Assembly (NCBI RefSeq): GCF_000619945.1
Contig: NZ_JHVC01000010.1
Location: forward strand, 62,001-126,000
Direction of reading: 5' to 3'
Length of the DNA: 64,000 nucleotides
Source of the DNA: Clostridium lundense DSM 17049
Lineage (GTDB): Bacteria > Bacillota > Clostridia > Clostridiales > Clostridiaceae
In this document: piece after piece, positions 42,465 through 52,160 of the stretch
How the letters are laid out: each line of letters starts with the position of its first letter
Numbering within the stretch: the stretch's first letter is position 1
The notes under the pieces: model-generated
Databases searched by the model: none
What the model was told of the DNA's origin: nothing
What the model saw: the letters and a program-made list of their open reading frames with translations, nothing else
Program-made: the position numbers and the translations under genes

Positions 42465-43151
42465 ATGATTGAATTCAAGAATGTTAGTAAGATTTATAAT
42501 CATAATATATTTGCATTATCAAATATAAACTTAACTATAGAAAAAGGAGAATTTGTTTTTTTAGTTGGACCAAGTGGAGCTGGTAAATCAACTTTCATAA
42601 AGTCATTATTAAAAGAAGTAGACCCAACTAATGGAAGTATTGTAGTAAATAACATAGATATAACTAAATTAAAAAGAAAAGATATACCTTATTATAGAAG
42701 AAAAATAGGAGTAGTATTCCAAGATTTTAGACTTATATCTAATTTAAATGTATATGAAAATGTTGCATTTGCTATGAGAGTTATAGAAGCACCTGTAAAA
42801 GATATAAGAAAGAGAGTTCCTATGGTGCTTTCAATGGTAGGACTTTCAACTAAATATAAGGCTTTCCCTCATGAGTTATCTGGTGGAGAACAACAGAGAG
42901 TATCTTTAGCAAGGGCAATAGTTAACAATCCAGCATTACTTATTGCGGACGAGCCAACTGGAAACCTTGACCCAGAAACAGCTATGGAGATAATGGAAAC
43001 ACTTAATGATATAAATCATGCAGGGACAACCATATTAATGGCTACTCATGCTAAAGATATAGTTGATACTATGAGAAAAAGAGTTATAGCACTAGAAAAA
43101 GGTGTTGTAGTAAGAGATGAACAGAGAGGTGCATACGGATATGAAGATTAG
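42465..43151 (+). CDS. ftsE: Cell division ATP-binding protein FtsE
   Basis: 228-residue ABC-type ATPase that works with FtsX at the membrane to activate cell-wall hydrolases. Walker A GPSGAGKST (near 36), Q-loop VFQDFRLI, signature LSGGEQQRVSLARAI and Walker B LLIADEPTGNLD are present; the IVNNPALLIADEPTGNLD stretch is typical of FtsE. It overlaps ftsX by 11 bases. AGGAGAG ribosome site. Confidence 0.96.
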   Translation: MIEFKNVSKIYNHNIFALSNINLTIEKGEFVFLVGPSGAGKSTFIKSLLKEVDPTNGSIVVNNIDITKLKRKDIPYYRRKIGVVFQDFRLISNLNVYENVAFAMRVIEAPVKDIRKRVPMVLSMVGLSTKYKAFPHELSGGEQQRVSLARAIVNNPALLIADEPTGNLDPETAMEIMETLNDINHAGTTILMATHAKDIVDTMRKRVIALEKGVVVRDEQRGAYGYED

Positions 43152-44031
43152 TACTTTGAAATATTTTGCAATAGATTCTTTGAAAAGTATAAAAAGAAAT
43201 AGAACTATAAGTTTTGCATCTGCTGCAACTGTTGCAGCTACATTATTCATATTAGGTGTATTTTTATTAACTGCTTTAGATGTAAAGCAAGTGGTAAAGG
43301 ATGTAGAATCCAAGGTAGAAGTAAAGATATTTTTAAATAATGATATAACCATAGGTCAGGAAAAAGAAATAGAGGCAAAAATAAAGAGTCTAAATGAAGT
43401 AGCTAGTGTAAGATATGAGAATAAGGAACAAGCTATGAAAAACTTTAAGGAGCAAATAGGAGAAAATAATAAGGCACTTATTGAAGGAATAGAAAAGGAA
43501 AATCCATTACCAAATGCTTATATAGTAAAAGTTAAAGATCCAGAAATGGTAACAAAGGTTGTAGATTCTGTAAAGGGTATGAAAGGAATATATGAAATTC
43601 AAGAAGGAAGGAAGATAGTGGACAGGATTATTGCTATTACAAAAACTATAAAGTGGATAGGAATGGTTCTATTTACTATACTTATAGGAGTTTCTTTATT
43701 CTTAATAGGTAATACTATTAAACTTACTGTATATTCAAGAAGAAAAGAAATAGGAATAATGAAATATATAGGAGCTACAGATTGGTTTATAAGATGGCCA
43801 TTTATTATTGAGGGTATGATTATAGGTGTTTTTGGTGCAATAATAGGATGTGTGGTACTATACTATGGTTATAATGTAGTCTACACAAAGGTTTCTACAG
43901 CTATGTTTTTAATTAAACTTGTTGAACCTAAATACGTGCTTACAACTATTTCTTGGCAGTTTGGATTATTAGGAATATTAATAGGTTCAATAGGAAGTAT
44001 ATTATCAATAAGAAAGTTTCTTGCAGTTTAA
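43141..44031 (+). CDS. ftsX: Cell division protein FtsX (permease-like)
   Basis: 296 residues. N-terminal cytoplasmic tail (LKYFAIDSLKSIKRNRTISFASAATVAATLFILGVFLL), an extracellular loop (about 55-165; KVEVKIFLNNDIT, PLPNAYIVKVKDP) that in relatives binds cell-wall hydrolase partners, and three more membrane segments with the FtsX motif RRKEIGIMKYIGATDWFIRWPFIIEG. The ATG at 43141 is nine bases after AGGTG; the ATG at 43117 is rejected. Confidence 0.95.
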   Translation: MKISTLKYFAIDSLKSIKRNRTISFASAATVAATLFILGVFLLTALDVKQVVKDVESKVEVKIFLNNDITIGQEKEIEAKIKSLNEVASVRYENKEQAMKNFKEQIGENNKALIEGIEKENPLPNAYIVKVKDPEMVTKVVDSVKGMKGIYEIQEGRKIVDRIIAITKTIKWIGMVLFTILIGVSLFLIGNTIKLTVYSRRKEIGIMKYIGATDWFIRWPFIIEGMIIGVFGAIIGCVVLYYGYNVVYTKVSTAMFLIKLVEPKYVLTTISWQFGLLGILIGSIGSILSIRKFLAV

Positions 44032-44057
44032 AATAAGAAAAACAATTGTTTTATAAG

Positions 44058-44090
44058 AAACACCCTGCTTTTTAAGGTAGGGTGTTTTTC
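44058..44090 (+). terminator. Intrinsic terminator after ftsX
   Basis: AAACACCCTGC pairs with GTAGGGTGTTT (one wobble), followed by T5 and CACAAATATTTT. Confidence 0.82.
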
Positions 44091-44230
44091 ACAAATATTT
44101 TGCAAAATTATTTTTTTTAATGTTATAATTATTTAGTATTTATATAAATATATATAGTGGGGGCACTATATATATATTAGCTTGAAAATATAAACTTAAA
44201 GTAGTATTTTACTACAAAGGAGTGAATTAA

Positions 44231-45427
44231 ATGAATAAAAAGAAGTGGATAGGTTGGACAATAGCAATAATACTTTTAACTAATATTACAACCTTTCTAG
44301 GAAGTAGTGCTATATCTTTAGCTATGCCAAATGGAAAAGTTATAATTACCAGAGATGATTATAATAGATTTTTAGAGTTCTCAAAGTTATTTGGGATAAA
44401 GGAAATAATCCAGCAAAGGTATGATGGCGAGATAGATAATGCTGCTTTGGAAGAAGGAGCAATTAAAGGAATGACAGCAGCACTTAATGATCCATATACA
44501 GTATTTATGGATAAAAAAGAATTTGAAGAATTTAATGCTCAAACAGAAGGAAATTATAGTGGTGTAGGATTACAAGTACAGGCTAAAGATAATAAAATAA
44601 TTATAGTAGATGTGTTTGAAGATTCACCAGCTAAAAAAGCAGGGGTATTACCAAAAGATCAAATAGAAAAGGTTGAAGGAAAAGTAGTTAGTGGTAAAGA
44701 ATTAGATAAAGCAGTAACTATGATGAAAGGTCCAGAAGGTACAAATGTAACTATAACCTTTTTCAGAGAAGGAAAAGGAAGTTATGATGTGACTTTGAAA
44801 AGATCGAAAATTAATTTAGTAACTGTTAAGGGAGAAATGGTATCAGACAATATAGGTTACATACAGATTTCTATGTTTGATGAACATACAGGTAAAAACT
44901 TTAAGAAGCAACTAGACACACTTAAAAATAAAGGAATGAAATCATTAATTATTGACTTAAGAGGTAATCCAGGTGGATTATTAGATGAATGTGTAGATAT
45001 GGTTTCAAACTTTGTTCCTAAGGGTAAGGTTATAGTGTCTACAGTGGATAAATATAAGTCAGAAAAGAAGTATAAATCTAAGGGTGGAAATTATATAGGT
45101 TTACCTTTAGTATTATTAACTAATGAGGGTTCTGCTAGCGCTTCTGAAATATTCTCTGGAGCTATAAGAGATTATAAAATAGGAACTTTAGTTGGAGAAA
45201 AAACTTTCGGTAAGGGTGTAGTTCAAAGTCTAATAGATACTGGAGAAGGAACTGCTTTAAAGGTTACAATATCAAAGTATTATACTCCTAATGGAGAAAA
45301 TATACATAAGATTGGAATAAAACCAGATGTGGAAATTAAATATCCAGAAGAATTACTTAAGAAACCTTATAATAGAGAAACGGATCCTCAGTTTAAAATA
45401 GCATTAAGTATAGCAAAGAAAAAATAG
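44231..45427 (+). CDS. ctpB: S41 family carboxy-terminal processing protease (CtpA/CtpB)
   Basis: 398 residues. An N-terminal membrane anchor (WIGWTIAIILLTNITTFLG) is followed by a Ctp N-domain, a PDZ domain (about 115-200; GVGLQVQAKDNKIIIVDVFEDSPAKKAGV) and the S41 protease with catalytic Ser in EGSASASEIFSGAI and Lys in GEKTFGKGVVQS. It acts outside the membrane; in Bacillus CtpB triggers sporulation sigma-K activation. The same ftsEX-ctp-PDZ protein-uvrBA order occurs there. Confidence 0.94.
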   Translation: MNKKKWIGWTIAIILLTNITTFLGSSAISLAMPNGKVIITRDDYNRFLEFSKLFGIKEIIQQRYDGEIDNAALEEGAIKGMTAALNDPYTVFMDKKEFEEFNAQTEGNYSGVGLQVQAKDNKIIIVDVFEDSPAKKAGVLPKDQIEKVEGKVVSGKELDKAVTMMKGPEGTNVTITFFREGKGSYDVTLKRSKINLVTVKGEMVSDNIGYIQISMFDEHTGKNFKKQLDTLKNKGMKSLIIDLRGNPGGLLDECVDMVSNFVPKGKVIVSTVDKYKSEKKYKSKGGNYIGLPLVLLTNEGSASASEIFSGAIRDYKIGTLVGEKTFGKGVVQSLIDTGEGTALKVTISKYYTPNGENIHKIGIKPDVEIKYPEELLKKPYNRETDPQFKIALSIAKKK

Positions 45428-45447
45428 AGAAGGGAATTTAATAAACA

Positions 45448-46743
45448 ATGAATATTGTACTTTATACACTTAAAGCTGTAGCTTTTGCTTTAACTAATCC
45501 TTATTTAGTGTTTTTTTTAGTGATTATAAGTATATTTTTATATATGCAAAATAAAAAAACTTCAGCAATGCAAAAGATGATTATTGGGGAGCAAATAAAC
45601 TCCCCTTTTGAATTAACTATATCTCAACTAGTTATGGGTATATTTGGAGGAGTTTTAAGTAGCATTATTATGGCTTATTTTGGTGTAACTTTTTATCAAA
45701 ACTCTGCTATAGAAATTCTTTTTCTAATTTCTGTATTTTTGACGGTTGTAAATCCTAGATTTATTTGTTTTTCATATTCTGGAGCTATATTAGGTGCTTT
45801 AAGCATTATAAATTCTTTAATTGCTTCTTTATATGGTACAAAGGAAATACAGTTATTTAAATTTGATATAGCATCTTTAATGACTATGATAGCTGTATTA
45901 CATTTTGTAGAGGGGTTGCTTATAATTACAGATGGTAGTAGAGGAACTGTACCAGTATTTACAAAACGAGAAGATAAAATAATAGGTGGTTTTGTAATGA
46001 AAAGGTATTGGGTTGTACCTATTGCATTATTTATAATTTTAAGTGGAAATTATACATTGGACATGGCAGATACTGTTCCAATGCCTAACTGGTGGCCCAT
46101 TATACATACTACAATACCTTTGGAAATATTGAAAAAATCAATAGTTATGCTAATACCTTTTTATGGTATGCTAGGATATAATAGTATTACATTTACTAAA
46201 ACAAAGAGGGCTAAGGTTAATAGTTCTGGTTTTCTAATAATTGCATATAGCATAGCTTTATTTGTCTTAGCTCAGTTATGTTATATAAGCATTATCTATA
46301 AAATATTAGTTGTATTATTTGCGCCTATAGCTCATGAAGGGATTATTTATTTACAAAGATATAATGAATTAAATGAAGAACCACTTTATGTAAGTGAAGA
46401 GGGTATTAAAGTTTTAGAGGTAGCTCCTTATTCACCAGCAGATTCTATGAACATAAAAAGTGGAGATTCATTAATTGGAATAAATGATAGGGAAATAGAA
46501 AAAGAAGAAGACATATTAGAAATGATAAAGAATACTCAAGGAGATATGATTTTTAAAATAAAAAAAATTAATGGAGTTATTCGTGAAGTTACATATGGAG
46601 AGGCACAAAGAAAAAACAGACTAGGCATTGTATTTGTTCCTAAATATATACCGAAGGATAAGGTTGTTGTTAAGGTTAAGGAAGACAATTTTTCAGATGT
46701 ATTAAATAAAATTAAAAACAAAGATAAAGATGGGGATGAGTAA
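45448..46743 (+). CDS. Polytopic PDZ-domain membrane protein (MinJ/YvjD-like by position)
   Basis: 431 residues: about eight membrane segments to residue 300, then a cytosolic or surface PDZ domain (about 305-385; EEGIKVLEVAPYSPADSMNIKSGDSLIGINDREIEKEEDI) and a basic tail. In Bacillus the gene between ctpB and uvrB includes minJ (yvjD), a PDZ membrane protein that links MinD to DivIVA at cell poles. The architecture and place match, but sequence similarity cannot be judged here, so the MinJ role is inference. It ends two bases before uvrB. Confidence 0.8.
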   Translation: MNIVLYTLKAVAFALTNPYLVFFLVIISIFLYMQNKKTSAMQKMIIGEQINSPFELTISQLVMGIFGGVLSSIIMAYFGVTFYQNSAIEILFLISVFLTVVNPRFICFSYSGAILGALSIINSLIASLYGTKEIQLFKFDIASLMTMIAVLHFVEGLLIITDGSRGTVPVFTKREDKIIGGFVMKRYWVVPIALFIILSGNYTLDMADTVPMPNWWPIIHTTIPLEILKKSIVMLIPFYGMLGYNSITFTKTKRAKVNSSGFLIIAYSIALFVLAQLCYISIIYKILVVLFAPIAHEGIIYLQRYNELNEEPLYVSEEGIKVLEVAPYSPADSMNIKSGDSLIGINDREIEKEEDILEMIKNTQGDMIFKIKKINGVIREVTYGEAQRKNRLGIVFVPKYIPKDKVVVKVKEDNFSDVLNKIKNKDKDGDE

Positions 46744-46745
46744 TT

Positions 46746-48737
46746 ATGGGAGAATTTAAGATACACTCTAAGTTCAAACCTACTGGTGATCAACCACAGG
46801 CTATAGACAATTTAGTAATGGGCATAGAAAAAGGAGACAAATTTCAAACCCTTTTAGGTGTTACAGGATCAGGTAAAACTTTCACTATGGCAAATATAAT
46901 AGAAAAGGTGAAAAAACCGACATTGGTGTTAGCACATAATAAGACTTTGGCAGCTCAGTTATGCTCAGAATTTAGAGAATTTTTTCCTGGAAATTGTGTG
47001 GAATATTTTGTATCTTATTATGATTACTATCAACCAGAAGCCTATGTACCCCAAACAGATACTTATATTGAGAAGGATGCTTCAATAAATGATGAAATAG
47101 ATAAATTAAGACATTCAGCTACTGCTGCATTATTCGAGAGAAGAGATGTAATTATTGTAGCGTCTGTATCTTGTATATATGGTCTTGGTAATCCAGAAGA
47201 GTATAAAAAACTTACTATATCTTTAAGAGAAGGTATGGAAAAAGATAGAGATGAAGTTATAAAAAAACTTGTAGAAATACAATATGAAAGAAATGAGATT
47301 AATTTTGTAAGAGGTACCTTTAGAGTAAGAGGGGATGTACTAGATATATTTCCGGCATCTTCAACTAATAGAGGCATAAGGGTAGAATTTTTTGGAGATG
47401 AAATAGAGAAGATAAGAGAATTTGATGTATTGACAGGTGAAATAGTGGGAGTTAGAAAACATGTTTCCATTTTTCCAGCTTCTCACTTTGCTACTTCTAA
47501 TGAAAGGTTGCAGGTAGCAATTAAGAAAATAGAAGAAGAGCTAGAAGTAAGAGTTAGAGAGCTTGTAGCTGATGATAAATTATTAGAAGCTCAAAGATTA
47601 AAGCAGAGAACTAATTTTGACATAGAAATGATGAGAGAAGTAGGTTATTGCAGTGGTATAGAAAATTATTCTAGAATTCTTGATGGTAGAGCAGCTGGTA
47701 CACCACCTCAAACTTTATTGGACTATTTTCCAGATGATTTTTTGTTTTTTATAGATGAAAGTCATGTAACTTTGCCGCAGGTAAGAGGAATGTATGCGGG
47801 AGATAGATCAAGAAAGGAGACCTTAGTAAACTATGGGTTTAGGCTTCCATCAGCTTTTGATAATAGACCTTTACAGTTTAATGAGTTTGAATCTAAACTA
47901 AATCAGATGATTTTTGTGAGTGCTACTCCAGGAGAATATGAATTGAATCATTCACAAAATATAGCAGAGCAGATTATAAGACCAACAGGATTGTTAGATC
48001 CAGAAATAATAGTCAAGCCAGTAAAGGGGCAAATAGACCACCTTTATTCTCAAATTAGAGAAACTATAGATAAGGGATATAGAGTTTTAGTAACCACACT
48101 TACTAAAAAAATGGCGGAAGATTTAACAGCATATTTTAAGGAAATGAATATAAAAACTAATTATTTACATTCAGACATAGATACCATTGAAAGAATGAAA
48201 ATAATTAGAGATTTAAGAAAAGGTGAATTTGATGTATTAGTTGGAATCAATCTATTAAGAGAAGGATTGGATATTCCAGAAGTTGCTTTAGTTGCCATAT
48301 TGGATGCAGACAAAGAAGGATTTTTAAGGTCAGATAGGTCATTGATACAGATTATAGGAAGAGCAGCAAGAAACTCAGAAAGTAAAGTTATAATGTATGC
48401 TGATAGGGTTACAAAGTCCATGGATAAGGCTATAAAGGAGACTAATAGAAGAAGAACTATACAAATTAAATATAATGAAGAACATAAAATAACACCTAAA
48501 ACAATTATAAAAGATATAAGAGATGTAATAGAAGCAACTAAGATTGGAGAAGAAAAGGTTGAATACAGTAGTTTAGAAGAGGCAATTAAGGCTAATAATG
48601 ATAGTATAGAAAAGTTAATTAATCAATATGAAGAAGAGATGAAAAAAGCGGCCAAGGAATTACAGTTTGAGAGGGCAGCAGAGCTGAGGGATACTATATT
48701 TAAGTTAAAGAAAAAGAATAAAAAATCTAAAGACTAA
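46746..48737 (+). CDS. uvrB: UvrABC system protein B
   Basis: Excision repair helicase-like protein of 663 residues that verifies damage and loads UvrC. Motifs: FKPTGDQPQAIDNLV start, Walker A GVTGSGKTFT (near 38), the beta-hairpin YFVSYYDYYQPEAYVPQTDTYIEKD (near 95), DESHVTLPQ (Walker B), helicase motifs VGINLLREGLDIPEV and IQIIGRAARN, and a C-terminal UVR domain (KAAKELQFERAAELRD). Intact, full length. Confidence 0.98.
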   Translation: MGEFKIHSKFKPTGDQPQAIDNLVMGIEKGDKFQTLLGVTGSGKTFTMANIIEKVKKPTLVLAHNKTLAAQLCSEFREFFPGNCVEYFVSYYDYYQPEAYVPQTDTYIEKDASINDEIDKLRHSATAALFERRDVIIVASVSCIYGLGNPEEYKKLTISLREGMEKDRDEVIKKLVEIQYERNEINFVRGTFRVRGDVLDIFPASSTNRGIRVEFFGDEIEKIREFDVLTGEIVGVRKHVSIFPASHFATSNERLQVAIKKIEEELEVRVRELVADDKLLEAQRLKQRTNFDIEMMREVGYCSGIENYSRILDGRAAGTPPQTLLDYFPDDFLFFIDESHVTLPQVRGMYAGDRSRKETLVNYGFRLPSAFDNRPLQFNEFESKLNQMIFVSATPGEYELNHSQNIAEQIIRPTGLLDPEIIVKPVKGQIDHLYSQIRETIDKGYRVLVTTLTKKMAEDLTAYFKEMNIKTNYLHSDIDTIERMKIIRDLRKGEFDVLVGINLLREGLDIPEVALVAILDADKEGFLRSDRSLIQIIGRAARNSESKVIMYADRVTKSMDKAIKETNRRRTIQIKYNEEHKITPKTIIKDIRDVIEATKIGEEKVEYSSLEEAIKANNDSIEKLINQYEEEMKKAAKELQFERAAELRDTIFKLKKKNKKSKD

Positions 48738-48757
48738 GGAGTGGAATAAATAAACTT

Positions 48758-51580
48758 ATGATTGATAAAATAGTTATAAAGGGAGCAAAAGTACATAATT
48801 TAAAAAATGTAACTCTCCAAATTCCAAGAGATAAATTTATTGTATTTACAGGACTCTCAGGATCAGGGAAATCTTCTTTAGCTTTTGATACATTATATGC
48901 AGAAGGTCAGAGAAGATATGTAGAATCTCTTTCCGCCTATGCTAGACAGTTTTTAGGTCAAATGAATAAGCCAGATGTGGAGTATATTGAAGGACTTTCT
49001 CCAGCTATATCTATAGATCAAAAAACTACAAGTAGAAATCCACGTTCAACAGTAGGTACTGTTACAGAGATATATGATTATTTAAGATTATTATATTCTA
49101 GAATAGGGGTACCTCATTGTCCTAAGTGTGGAAAAGAAATAAAACAACAAACAGTAGATCAAATGGTTGATAGAATTTTAGAATTTCCAGAAAGGACAAA
49201 AATTCAGGTATTAGCTCCTATAATTAGAGGAAGAAAAGGAGAACATGTTAAAGTCATAGAAAGTATTAAGAAGAATGGTTATGTAAGAGCAAGAATAGAT
49301 GGAGTTACAATAGACTTAGAAGAAGAAGATATTAAACTTGAAAAAAATAAAAAACATAATATAGAGGCAGTAATTGATAGATTAGTAACAAAATCAGATA
49401 TAAGAAGTAGACTTTCAGATTCCATAGAAATTGCATTAAAGTTAGCAGAAGGAATAGTAATTATAAATATTATAGATGGAGAAGATATATTATTTAGTGA
49501 GAATTTTGCCTGTGTAGAGTGTGGAATAAGTATAGGTGAAATATCAGGAAGAATGTTTTCTTTTAATTCTCCTTTTGGTAAATGTGATCATTGTGATGGA
49601 TTGGGAACACTTTTAGAAATAGATGAAGATTTAGTTATACCAGATAGGAGTAAAAGTATATTAGAAGGTGGTATAATACCTTGGGCTAACACTGTTTTAA
49701 AAGAAGATTCATGGACATATAGTATTATAACAGCCTTATCTAAAGAATATAAATTTAAGCTAGATACTCCTATAGAAAAATTGGATCCAAAAGTTTTAGA
49801 TATATTACTTTATGGACTAAGGGGAGAAAAAATAAAAGTTAAATATGAAAAAGAAAATAGAGTTATGGAGTTTCAACATGCTTTTGAGGGAGTTATTAAT
49901 ACCCTAAAAAGAAGGTATATGGAAACAAATTCTGATTATATAAAAGATGAAATAGAAATTTATATGAGTGATAACCCATGTCCTAAATGTAATGGAGCAC
50001 GATTAAGGCCAGAGGCTTTAGCTGTAACTGTAGGAGAAAAAAATATATCTGATTTTTGTACGTTATCTATAAGAGAAGAACTGGCATTTTTAGATTCTCT
50101 TAAACTTTCAGAAAAGGATCAGATAATAAGTAGCCAAATATTAAAGGAAATAAAGAGTAGGTTGAATTTTTTAATAGATGTTGGGTTAGATTACTTAAAT
50201 TTGTCTAGAACAGCTGGTACATTATCAGGAGGAGAAGCTCAAAGAATAAGATTGGCTACGCAAATTGGCTCAAGTTTAGTAGGAGTGCTTTATATATTAG
50301 ATGAACCTAGTATAGGACTTCACCAAAGAGATAATGATAAGTTGATTGAAACATTAAAGCATTTGAAAGATTTAGGAAATACTCTTGTGGTAGTAGAACA
50401 TGATGAAGATACTATTAGAGCAGCAGATTTTATTGTGGATATGGGACCTGGAGCTGGAGAACATGGAGGAGAGGTAATAGCAGCAGGAACTTTTGAAGAT
50501 ATAATAAATAATGAAAAATCTATAACAGCACAATATTTGAGTGGGAAAAAGAAAATTGAAGTGCCAAAAGAAAGAAGAAAATCTAATGGAAATTCAATAT
50601 TAATAAAGGGAGCTAAAGAAAACAATCTTAAAAATATAGATGCGAAATTCCCATTAGGAATCTTTACTTGTGTTACAGGAGTATCTGGATCAGGAAAGAG
50701 TACTTTAGTCAATGAAATATTATATAAAGGGTTAAATAAAAAACTTAATAATACAAAAGAAAATCCTGGAGCTCACAAAGATATATTGGGCTTAGAAAAT
50801 ATTGATAAAATAATAAATATAGATCAAAGTCCTATAGGAAGAACACCTAGATCAAATCCAGCTACGTATACCGGTGTATTTGATATAATAAGAGAAGTTT
50901 TTGCCAATACTTCAGAATCAAAGATGAAAGGATATAAGCCTGGAAGATTTAGTTTTAATGTAAAGGGAGGAAGATGTGAAGCTTGTAAGGGCGATGGAAT
51001 TATAAAGATAGAAATGCAGTTTTTATCTGATGTATATGTGCCTTGCGAGGTTTGTAAAGGAAAAAGATATAATAGAGAAACTTTGGAGGTAAAATACAAA
51101 GGAAAGAATATAGACGATGTATTAAATATGACAGTAGAAGAGGCATTGCAGTTCTTTGAGAATATTCCACGAATAAAGAACAAGATTCAAACTCTAATGG
51201 ATGTAGGGCTAGGATATATAAGATTAGGTCAGCCATCTACTCAGTTATCAGGAGGAGAAGCTCAAAGAATAAAGCTTGCATATGAACTTTCAAAAAGAAG
51301 TACAGGAAAAACATTATATATTTTGGATGAACCTACTACAGGATTACATATAGATGATGTTAGTAGGCTGATAAAGATACTTGATAGACTGGTTGAAAAT
51401 GGAAATACCGTAGTGGTAATAGAACATAATTTAGATGTAATAAAATGTGCAGATTATATTATAGATTTGGGCCCTGAAGGAGGAGAGAAAGGTGGTACTA
51501 TTATAGCCACAGGAACTCCAGAGGATATAAGTAAAAATAGTAATTCTTATACAGGACATTATTTAAGAAAAATGTTATAA
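48758..51580 (+). CDS. uvrA: UvrABC system protein A
   Basis: 940-residue damage-recognition ATPase with two ABC modules. Walker A motifs GLSGSGKSSLAFDT (near 33) and GVSGSGKSTLVNEI (near 640), two LSGGEAQRI signatures, and zinc-binding cysteines in CPKCGKEI, CVECG...CDHCDG and CEACKGDG...CEVCKGKR. It forms the damage sensor with UvrB and is co-transcribed with uvrB 20 bases upstream. The ribosome site (AAGGAG) is about 15 bases from the ATG, longer than usual. Confidence 0.98.
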   Translation: MIDKIVIKGAKVHNLKNVTLQIPRDKFIVFTGLSGSGKSSLAFDTLYAEGQRRYVESLSAYARQFLGQMNKPDVEYIEGLSPAISIDQKTTSRNPRSTVGTVTEIYDYLRLLYSRIGVPHCPKCGKEIKQQTVDQMVDRILEFPERTKIQVLAPIIRGRKGEHVKVIESIKKNGYVRARIDGVTIDLEEEDIKLEKNKKHNIEAVIDRLVTKSDIRSRLSDSIEIALKLAEGIVIINIIDGEDILFSENFACVECGISIGEISGRMFSFNSPFGKCDHCDGLGTLLEIDEDLVIPDRSKSILEGGIIPWANTVLKEDSWTYSIITALSKEYKFKLDTPIEKLDPKVLDILLYGLRGEKIKVKYEKENRVMEFQHAFEGVINTLKRRYMETNSDYIKDEIEIYMSDNPCPKCNGARLRPEALAVTVGEKNISDFCTLSIREELAFLDSLKLSEKDQIISSQILKEIKSRLNFLIDVGLDYLNLSRTAGTLSGGEAQRIRLATQIGSSLVGVLYILDEPSIGLHQRDNDKLIETLKHLKDLGNTLVVVEHDEDTIRAADFIVDMGPGAGEHGGEVIAAGTFEDIINNEKSITAQYLSGKKKIEVPKERRKSNGNSILIKGAKENNLKNIDAKFPLGIFTCVTGVSGSGKSTLVNEILYKGLNKKLNNTKENPGAHKDILGLENIDKIINIDQSPIGRTPRSNPATYTGVFDIIREVFANTSESKMKGYKPGRFSFNVKGGRCEACKGDGIIKIEMQFLSDVYVPCEVCKGKRYNRETLEVKYKGKNIDDVLNMTVEEALQFFENIPRIKNKIQTLMDVGLGYIRLGQPSTQLSGGEAQRIKLAYELSKRSTGKTLYILDEPTTGLHIDDVSRLIKILDRLVENGNTVVVIEHNLDVIKCADYIIDLGPEGGEKGGTIIATGTPEDISKNSNSYTGHYLRKML

Positions 51581-51589
51581 TTTAATTTG

Positions 51590-51623
51590 GACTAGCATGA
51601 GAAACCTAAATGCTAGTCTTTTG
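51590..51623 (+). terminator. Terminator after uvrA
   Basis: GACTAGCA pairs with TGCTAGTC (8 bp, loop of 13) and is followed by TTTT. Moderate strength. Confidence 0.7.
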
Positions 51624-51677
51624 GCTATAAGTATGCTAGAATTTATGTGTTTAATCAGATAAAAAGAAGGTGATTCT

Positions 51678-52109
51678 ATGATTTTTGGAAAATTAAGTTC
51701 CATTTTTACTATATTAATTATTGGTATAGTATATATGATAATATTTACTGCTTTAAAAATAATGAATAAAGATATTAAATCCAATGGGAAAAGAAAAGTT
51801 GTTAGACGTTCTGTAGGATTGGAAATAATAGAACCTGGTAATAGTTATAACTTAAGAAAAGGAGGAGTAATTCCGATTCAAGGGGAGATAACTATAGGAA
51901 GAAGCAATGGGAATACATTTGTATTAGATGATCCTTATGTTTCATCTCGTCATGCTAGAGTTTTTATTAAAAATAATGAATATATATTAGAAGACTTAGA
52001 AAGTACAAATGGCACTTTAATAAATAAGGTGAGAATTAGTGGAAGAAAGTGCTTAAAGTCTGGTGATATAATAAAGATAGGAAATACTATATTAAAATTT
52101 ATTGGATAA
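51678..52109 (+). CDS. Membrane-anchored FHA domain protein
   Basis: 143 residues. One N-terminal membrane helix (IFTILIIGIVYMIIFTALKIM) and a basic linker lead into an FHA domain (about 60-143) with the phosphothreonine-binding landmarks GEITIGRSNGNTFVLDDPYVSSRHARV and LEDLESTNGTLINKVRI. FHA proteins dock on threonine-phosphorylated partners. It stands directly before an FtsW/RodA-type and a class B penicillin-binding protein gene, as in actinobacterial and clostridial clusters under PASTA-kinase control. The kinase link is inference; no kinase gene is in the window. Confidence 0.88.
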   Translation: MIFGKLSSIFTILIIGIVYMIIFTALKIMNKDIKSNGKRKVVRRSVGLEIIEPGNSYNLRKGGVIPIQGEITIGRSNGNTFVLDDPYVSSRHARVFIKNNEYILEDLESTNGTLINKVRISGRKCLKSGDIIKIGNTILKFIG

Positions 52110-52160
52110 AATTGTATATGATGAATTCTATAAAAGTAATTTTAGGATGGTGACCAGAAT

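Noticed and set aside
47063..47470. Minus-strand ORF of 135 codons inside uvrB
   Set aside because: Shadow of an unmistakable UvrB reading frame.
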